From assembly GCA_903955385.1 (NCBI GenBank), contig CAJBNH010000118.1:1-36044 (forward strand): a stretch of 36,044 bases of DNA. Direction: 5' to 3'. The stretch comes from an uncultured Myxococcales bacterium. Its GTDB lineage: Bacteria > Myxococcota_A > UBA9042. The position numbers and the translations under genes are program-made. This document shows positions 32,964-36,044 of the stretch, in pieces. Each line of letters begins with the position of its first letter. The stretch's first letter is position 1. The notes beneath the pieces were generated by a model. That model was not told the DNA's origin, searched no databases, and was given only the letters and a program-made list of their open reading frames with translations.

Positions 32964-32992
32964 TTGACACCAGACGCGTTCGCACGCAACAT
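32964..32992 (+). promoter_or_regulatory. Putative rpmB promoter
   Basis: A perfect TTGACA (32964-32969), a 17-base spacer, then CAACAT (32987-32992) and TGTCGCC. The -10 is weak (three of six), but the -35 is the best in the window. About 90 bases of leader precede the rpmB ATG. Confidence 0.45.
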
Positions 32993-33082
32993 TGTCGCCC
33001 CTTGCGCCCGTCGCAGTGGACTGAACACGCCCGAAGTCGACAGGAACGCGCGCCGAGAGCGACCGTCCAGCGGAGAAGAGCC

Positions 33083-33349
33083 ATGTCCCGTATCTGCCAG
33101 ATCACCGGCAAGCGTCCGCTCGTCGGCAACCGCGTCAGCCACTCGAACAACCGCACCAAGATGCGCCAGCTGCCCAACCTGCAGTACAAGCGCCTGTGGG
33201 TGGCCGAGCTGAATCAGTTCGTCCGCGTGCGCCTGTCGACCCGCGCCCTGCGCAGCATCGCCCGCATGGGCTTCCTGCCCTTCTGCGCGAAGAACGGCAT
33301 CGATGTCGCCGGCGTGGTCGAGGCCATGCGCGCGGTCGAGCCCGAGTAG
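33083..33349 (+). CDS. rpmB: 50S ribosomal protein L28
   Basis: 88 residues from ATG 33083, with GGAGAAGAG ending 2-3 bases ahead. The family opening S-R-I-C-Q-I-T-G-K-R-P-L-V-G-N-R-V-S-H-S-N-N is followed by K-R-L-W-V and V-R-L-S-T-R-A-L-R, all typical. The zinc-type C-x-x-C is not present; only C5 and C71 are seen, so this is a zinc-free form. It is a structural protein of the large ribosomal subunit. It is transcribed alone here, without the frequent partner rpmG (L33), and is followed by a good hairpin. Confidence 0.96.
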   Translation: MSRICQITGKRPLVGNRVSHSNNRTKMRQLPNLQYKRLWVAELNQFVRVRLSTRALRSIARMGFLPFCAKNGIDVAGVVEAMRAVEPE

Positions 33350-33362
33350 CCTACGACGGTCC

Positions 33363-33406
33363 GCTGCCGCCCGCGACCCGCACGCCTTTTGGCGGTCGCC
33401 CGCAGC
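33363..33406 (+). terminator. Hairpin downstream of rpmB, likely terminator
   Basis: A three-part stem: GCTGC (33363-33367) with GCAGC (33402-33406), GCGACC (33373-33378) with GGTCGC (33394-33399), and GCC/GGC closing a TTTT loop. It starts 14 bases after the rpmB stop and lies between convergent rpmB and the UDP-glucuronate decarboxylase gene. No U-tract follows. Confidence 0.45.
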
Positions 33407-33456
33407 CTGCGACGCAAGCTCCTTCGATTCTTGGACTTATCGATCATGTCGAGACG

Positions 33457-34434
33457 CTAGCGCGACTCGCCCGTCGAGTCCGTGCGGGAGCGCTCCCGCA
33501 ACCCCTGATACGTTCGTTGCAGCCCTTCGGCCAGCGCGACGCGCGGTTGCCAGCCCAAGGCAACGGCCCGCGCAATGTCCGGCTTGCGGCGGCGCGGGTC
33601 GTCGACCGGCAGCGGCTGGAACGTGATCGGCAGCGTCCCTTCGGGGCGAGCGGGGTCGGCGGCCGCCAGCGTCTGGATGTGCTGCGCCAAGGCCAGGATG
33701 GAGAACTCGTCGGGATTGCCCAAGTTGTACGGCTCAGCATCGCCCTGATCCAGAACGACCAGGATGCCCTCAACCAGATCGTCGATGTAACAGAACGAGC
33801 GCGTCTGGGTGCCGTCGCCTGAGACCGTCAGCGACACGCCACGCAACGCCTCGTCCAGCATCGTCGGCACCGCGCGGCCGTCGCCGACCTTCATGCGCGG
33901 ACCGTAAGTGTTGAAGATCCGGACAATGCGCGTGTCCACGCCGTGAGTGCGGTGAAACGCCATCGTGGTGGCTTCTGCGAACCGCTTGGCCTCGTCGTAA
34001 ACGCTGCGCGGACCGGTGCAGCTGACGTTGCCCAGGTAGGACTCGCGCTGCGGGTGCTCCAGCGGGTCGCCATAGACCTCGGATGTCGACGCGAACAGGT
34101 AGCGGGCGCCTTTCTGCCGGGCCAGCTCAAGGGTGACGAAGGTGCCATACGAGCCGGCCAGCAGCGTCTGGATCGGCAGCGCCAAATAGTCGAACGGCGA
34201 AGCGGGCGAGGCCAGGTGCAGCACGTCGGTGACGGGTCCGTCGATGGTGAAGGGCTGCGTCACATCCGCGTGAAGAAAGGCGAATTGCGGGTGGTCCAGC
34301 AATCCGCTCAGGTTGCACATGCGGCCGGTGCTGAGGTCGTCGACGGCCACCACCTGCCAGCCCAGGGCCAGCAGCCGCTCGCACAGGCTCGAACCGACGA
34401 AGCCCGCCCCTCCCGTCACAACCGCTCGCGCCAC
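33457..34434 (-). CDS. uxs: UDP-glucuronate decarboxylase (UDP-xylose synthase)
   Basis: 325 residues from GTG 34434, with GGAGG about 4 bases upstream; the frame is open further upstream but is not protein-like. It converts UDP-glucuronate to UDP-xylose with bound NAD, supplying xylose for surface polysaccharide. Seen: the Rossmann motif T-G-G-A-G-F-V-G-S at 7-15, the S-P-A-S-P-x-D-Y-x-x-x-P-I-x-T substrate loop at 76-90, T117-S-E, the catalytic Y146-x-x-x-K150, and R-I-F-N-T-Y-G-P-R-M with D-G-R-A-V-P. These separate the decarboxylase group from generic epimerases; a dTDP-glucose dehydratase is less likely. Length is slightly above the bacterial norm. No polysaccharide genes adjoin in the window. 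Divergent from argS. Confidence 0.9.
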   Translation of the reverse strand: MARAVVTGGAGFVGSSLCERLLALGWQVVAVDDLSTGRMCNLSGLLDHPQFAFLHADVTQPFTIDGPVTDVLHLASPASPFDYLALPIQTLLAGSYGTFVTLELARQKGARYLFASTSEVYGDPLEHPQRESYLGNVSCTGPRSVYDEAKRFAEATTMAFHRTHGVDTRIVRIFNTYGPRMKVGDGRAVPTMLDEALRGVSLTVSGDGTQTRSFCYIDDLVEGILVVLDQGDAEPYNLGNPDEFSILALAQHIQTLAAADPARPEGTLPITFQPLPVDDPRRRKPDIARAVALGWQPRVALAEGLQRTYQGLRERSRTDSTGESR

Positions 34435-34471
34435 GCCGCCTCCACGTTTCCTGCACCGCCAACCGGCCCGC

Positions 34472-34500
34472 ACCGTCCGGCAGCGGTCCGGGTTTGTCAA
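34472..34500 (-). promoter_or_regulatory. Putative uxs promoter
   Basis: Minus strand: a perfect TTGACA (34500 down to 34495), a 17-base spacer, then GACGGT (34477 down to 34472), a poor -10. The position, 38 bases before the GTG start, is right; the weak -10 keeps confidence low. Confidence 0.3.
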
Positions 34501-34540
34501 TGCGACCGCCCGCGCGACGCCACAGCGAACCGCGATCGGC

Positions 34541-34569
34541 TGGAACTTCGCGGCTTGTCGTACTACTGT
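34541..34569 (+). promoter_or_regulatory. Putative argS promoter
   Basis: TGGAAC (34541-34546), a 17-base spacer, TACTGT (34564-34569), then CGCGCC. Each box has only three matches; the discriminator resembles those of mnmA and the tRNA pair. The ATG lies 44 bases downstream. Confidence 0.3.
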
Positions 34570-34612
34570 CGCGCCCTTCCGAAAGGCGGCCGCCGAGTGC
34601 CGCGGAGCTGAC

Positions 34613-36044
34613 ATGACGACCCTGTACCAGCGGATCCGCACCCTTTTGTCCCAAGCCTCGACCCTGGCGGTCGAGCGGGGCGTGCTGCCCGAGCCCGTTG
34701 CGGTGGACGACGTGCCCTTGGATCGCCCGCGACAGGCGAGCCACGGCGACTTGGCGACCAACCTGTGCTTCCAGCTGGCGAAGGCGGCGAAGTCGAATCC
34801 GCGCGCGCTGGCAGAGCAGTTTGTTGCGCTGGTGAAGGAAGTCGATCACGAAGGCTGGATCTCTGCGGCGGAAGTGGCCGGTCCGGGGTTCCTGAACCTG
34901 CGGCTGAGTCCCGCGGGCTGGCAGTCCGCGCTGGACGACGTGCGGCGCGAGTCGACCGGTTACGGACAGAGCGAAGTCGGCGCGGGGCAACGGGTTTTGC
35001 TGGAGTTCGTCAGCGCCAACCCCACGGGGCCAATGCACGTTGGGCACGGCCGCGGCGCGGTGTTGGGGGATGCTCTGGCGCGCGTCATGCGGGCGGCGGG
35101 GTATCGGGTCGAGACCGAGTACTACATCAACAACGTCGGCAACCAGGTGTCGAAGCTGGGCGAGAGCGTCTGGCACTGGCTGCGCACACTGGCGCCCCTG
35201 AACGAGGCGGAGCGAGCTGAGCGGCTGGTCGAGGAGCCGCTGCGGCTGCCGGAGGGCTTCCCGGAAGACGGCTACCGTGGTCGGTACATCGCTGAAGCTG
35301 CTGCGGAATTGCTGGTCGATGGCACATGGGACCACGCGCTGGACCCGGCAGCCACCTGGGCGGACGACACCTGGTGGGCGCAGCGGGAGCCCGCGTTTCT
35401 GGGCCGTGGCGACGACCGCGCGGTGACCAAGGCCGCCTGGCGCAAGATGCTGCAGCGAATTCAGGCGGATCTGGCGGTGCTGGACATCCGGTTCGACCGC
35501 TGGTTCAGCGAGCGGTGGCTGCACGGTCTGGAATCCCCCGAGGGTGGGCTGCCGGTGGATGCGGTGGGCGCGGTGTGCCAGCGGTTGCAGATGGCCGACT
35601 GGGCCTACCGCGGCGAGCCGGCCGCAGTCGAAGGCGAGGCGCCCGACGCGGACGAGGAAGGCGACAAGGCCGCGCAGCCCCTGCTGTTTCGCGGCACCAG
35701 CGAAGAGATGCCCAAGCCGTTCCGCGACGGCAAGGACCGCGTCATGCTGCGCGGCGACGGGCGCCCCACCTACTTTGCCGCCGACATCGCCTACCACGAC
35801 GACAAGCTCGCGCGTGGCTATGACCATCTGGTCAATATTTTGGGCGCCGACCACCACGGCTATGTCTCCAGACTGAAAGGTGTTTTGCACGCGCTTGGCG
35901 ACCTGCGCCGCAAGGAGGGCGATGCCCTGGCCGACCGTTGGAGTGGCGACCGGTTGGAGGTCTTGCTGGTCCAGATGGTGGCGCTGCTGCGCGACGGCAA
36001 GCCGGTGCCGATGGGCAAGCGATCCGGCGAGTTCGTGACGCTGC
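34613..36044 (+). CDS. argS: Arginyl-tRNA synthetase, N-terminal part (cut by window edge)
   Basis: 477 codons are visible from ATG 34613 (GGAG 6 bases upstream) to the window end with no stop. Class I synthetase that charges tRNA-Arg. Seen: the N-terminal additional domain with S-H-G-D-L-A-T-N at 43-50 and P-G-F-L-N at 91-95, then F-V-S-A-N-P-T-G-P-M-H-V-G-H-G-R-G with the HIGH-type motif H142-V-G-H145, Y-Y-I-N-N-V-G-N-Q at 170-178, and near the edge D-x-x-Y-H-D-D-K, G-A-D-H-H-G-Y and M-G-K-R-S-G-E-F-V-T-L, the KMSKS-region equivalent. The anticodon-binding C-terminus lies outside the window. It is divergent from uxs across 178 bases. Confidence 0.95.
   Translation, partial: MTTLYQRIRTLLSQASTLAVERGVLPEPVAVDDVPLDRPRQASHGDLATNLCFQLAKAAKSNPRALAEQFVALVKEVDHEGWISAAEVAGPGFLNLRLSPAGWQSALDDVRRESTGYGQSEVGAGQRVLLEFVSANPTGPMHVGHGRGAVLGDALARVMRAAGYRVETEYYINNVGNQVSKLGESVWHWLRTLAPLNEAERAERLVEEPLRLPEGFPEDGYRGRYIAEAAAELLVDGTWDHALDPAATWADDTWWAQREPAFLGRGDDRAVTKAAWRKMLQRIQADLAVLDIRFDRWFSERWLHGLESPEGGLPVDAVGAVCQRLQMADWAYRGEPAAVEGEAPDADEEGDKAAQPLLFRGTSEEMPKPFRDGKDRVMLRGDGRPTYFAADIAYHDDKLARGYDHLVNILGADHHGYVSRLKGVLHALGDLRRKEGDALADRWSGDRLEVLLVQMVALLRDGKPVPMGKRSGEFVTL

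Noticed and set aside
34127-35890. Minus-strand open frame of 587 codons across argS
   Set aside because: It overlaps the unmistakable argS frame (HIGH-type motif) and has no start signal or family motif.

Overview
The window is a high-GC chromosomal segment from what looks like a Myxococcota (deltaproteobacterial) organism. The pointers are two large calcium-binding-type surface proteins with thrombospondin type 3 repeats, copies of the myxobacterial cysteine-rich C-D-D-G-N repeat, an Ala/Pro-rich cytoplasmic GYF protein and strong GC3 bias. Genes sit on both strands, are densely packed, and no insertion sequence, CRISPR array or phage module is visible. Nineteen protein genes (two cut by the window edges) and two tRNA genes are supported.

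Layout. At the left edge is the N-terminal part of a secreted protein (minus strand), then about 600 bases without a gene, then a 931-residue lipoprotein-like protein with three lamin-tail domains. Next comes the dominant object: one 13.7-kb minus-strand gene for a ~4,560-residue protein with an eCIS-core (DUF4157) domain and about 46 copies of a ~65-residue W-Y-x-D-W-L-x-G repeat. Divergent to it is a small secreted or membrane protein. The cluster at 18.2-22.0 kb (minus) holds a beta-rich outer-membrane-type protein, lysA and a ChrR-type cupin. At 22.1-25.9 kb (plus) are a cysteine desulfurase, mnmA, rnc, tatA, tRNA-Lys and tRNA-Glu. At 26.0-29.2 kb (minus) are slyD and an amidohydrolase lipoprotein with thrombospondin type 3 repeats. 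At 29.4-36.0 kb are an MlaE permease, prfB with a programmed +1 frameshift site plus a GYF-domain gene, an MBL-fold hydrolase, rpmB, a UDP-glucuronate decarboxylase and the start of argS.

How the genes fit together. The cysteine desulfurase and MnmA form a sulfur relay for tRNA wobble-uridine thiolation, and the two tRNAs encoded 1.1 kb downstream, Lys(UUU) and Glu(UUC), are from classes that MnmA modifies. RNase III, RF2, L28 and ArgRS add to a translation/RNA theme. The envelope theme is carried by TatA, MlaE, the outer-membrane-type protein, the lipoproteins and the giant repeat protein.

Most interesting: the giant DUF4157-repeat protein, whose expected HExxH metal motif is altered to EELAH. 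It has no signal peptide and I see only two cysteines. It could be cargo or a scaffold of an injection-type system, but no injection-system structural genes lie in this window. Also worth checking are a shared promoter style (TA(G/C/T)(A/C)(A/C)T followed by a CGCC-like discriminator), a long inverted repeat just after tRNA-Glu, and an 18-base dyad upstream of the first gene.
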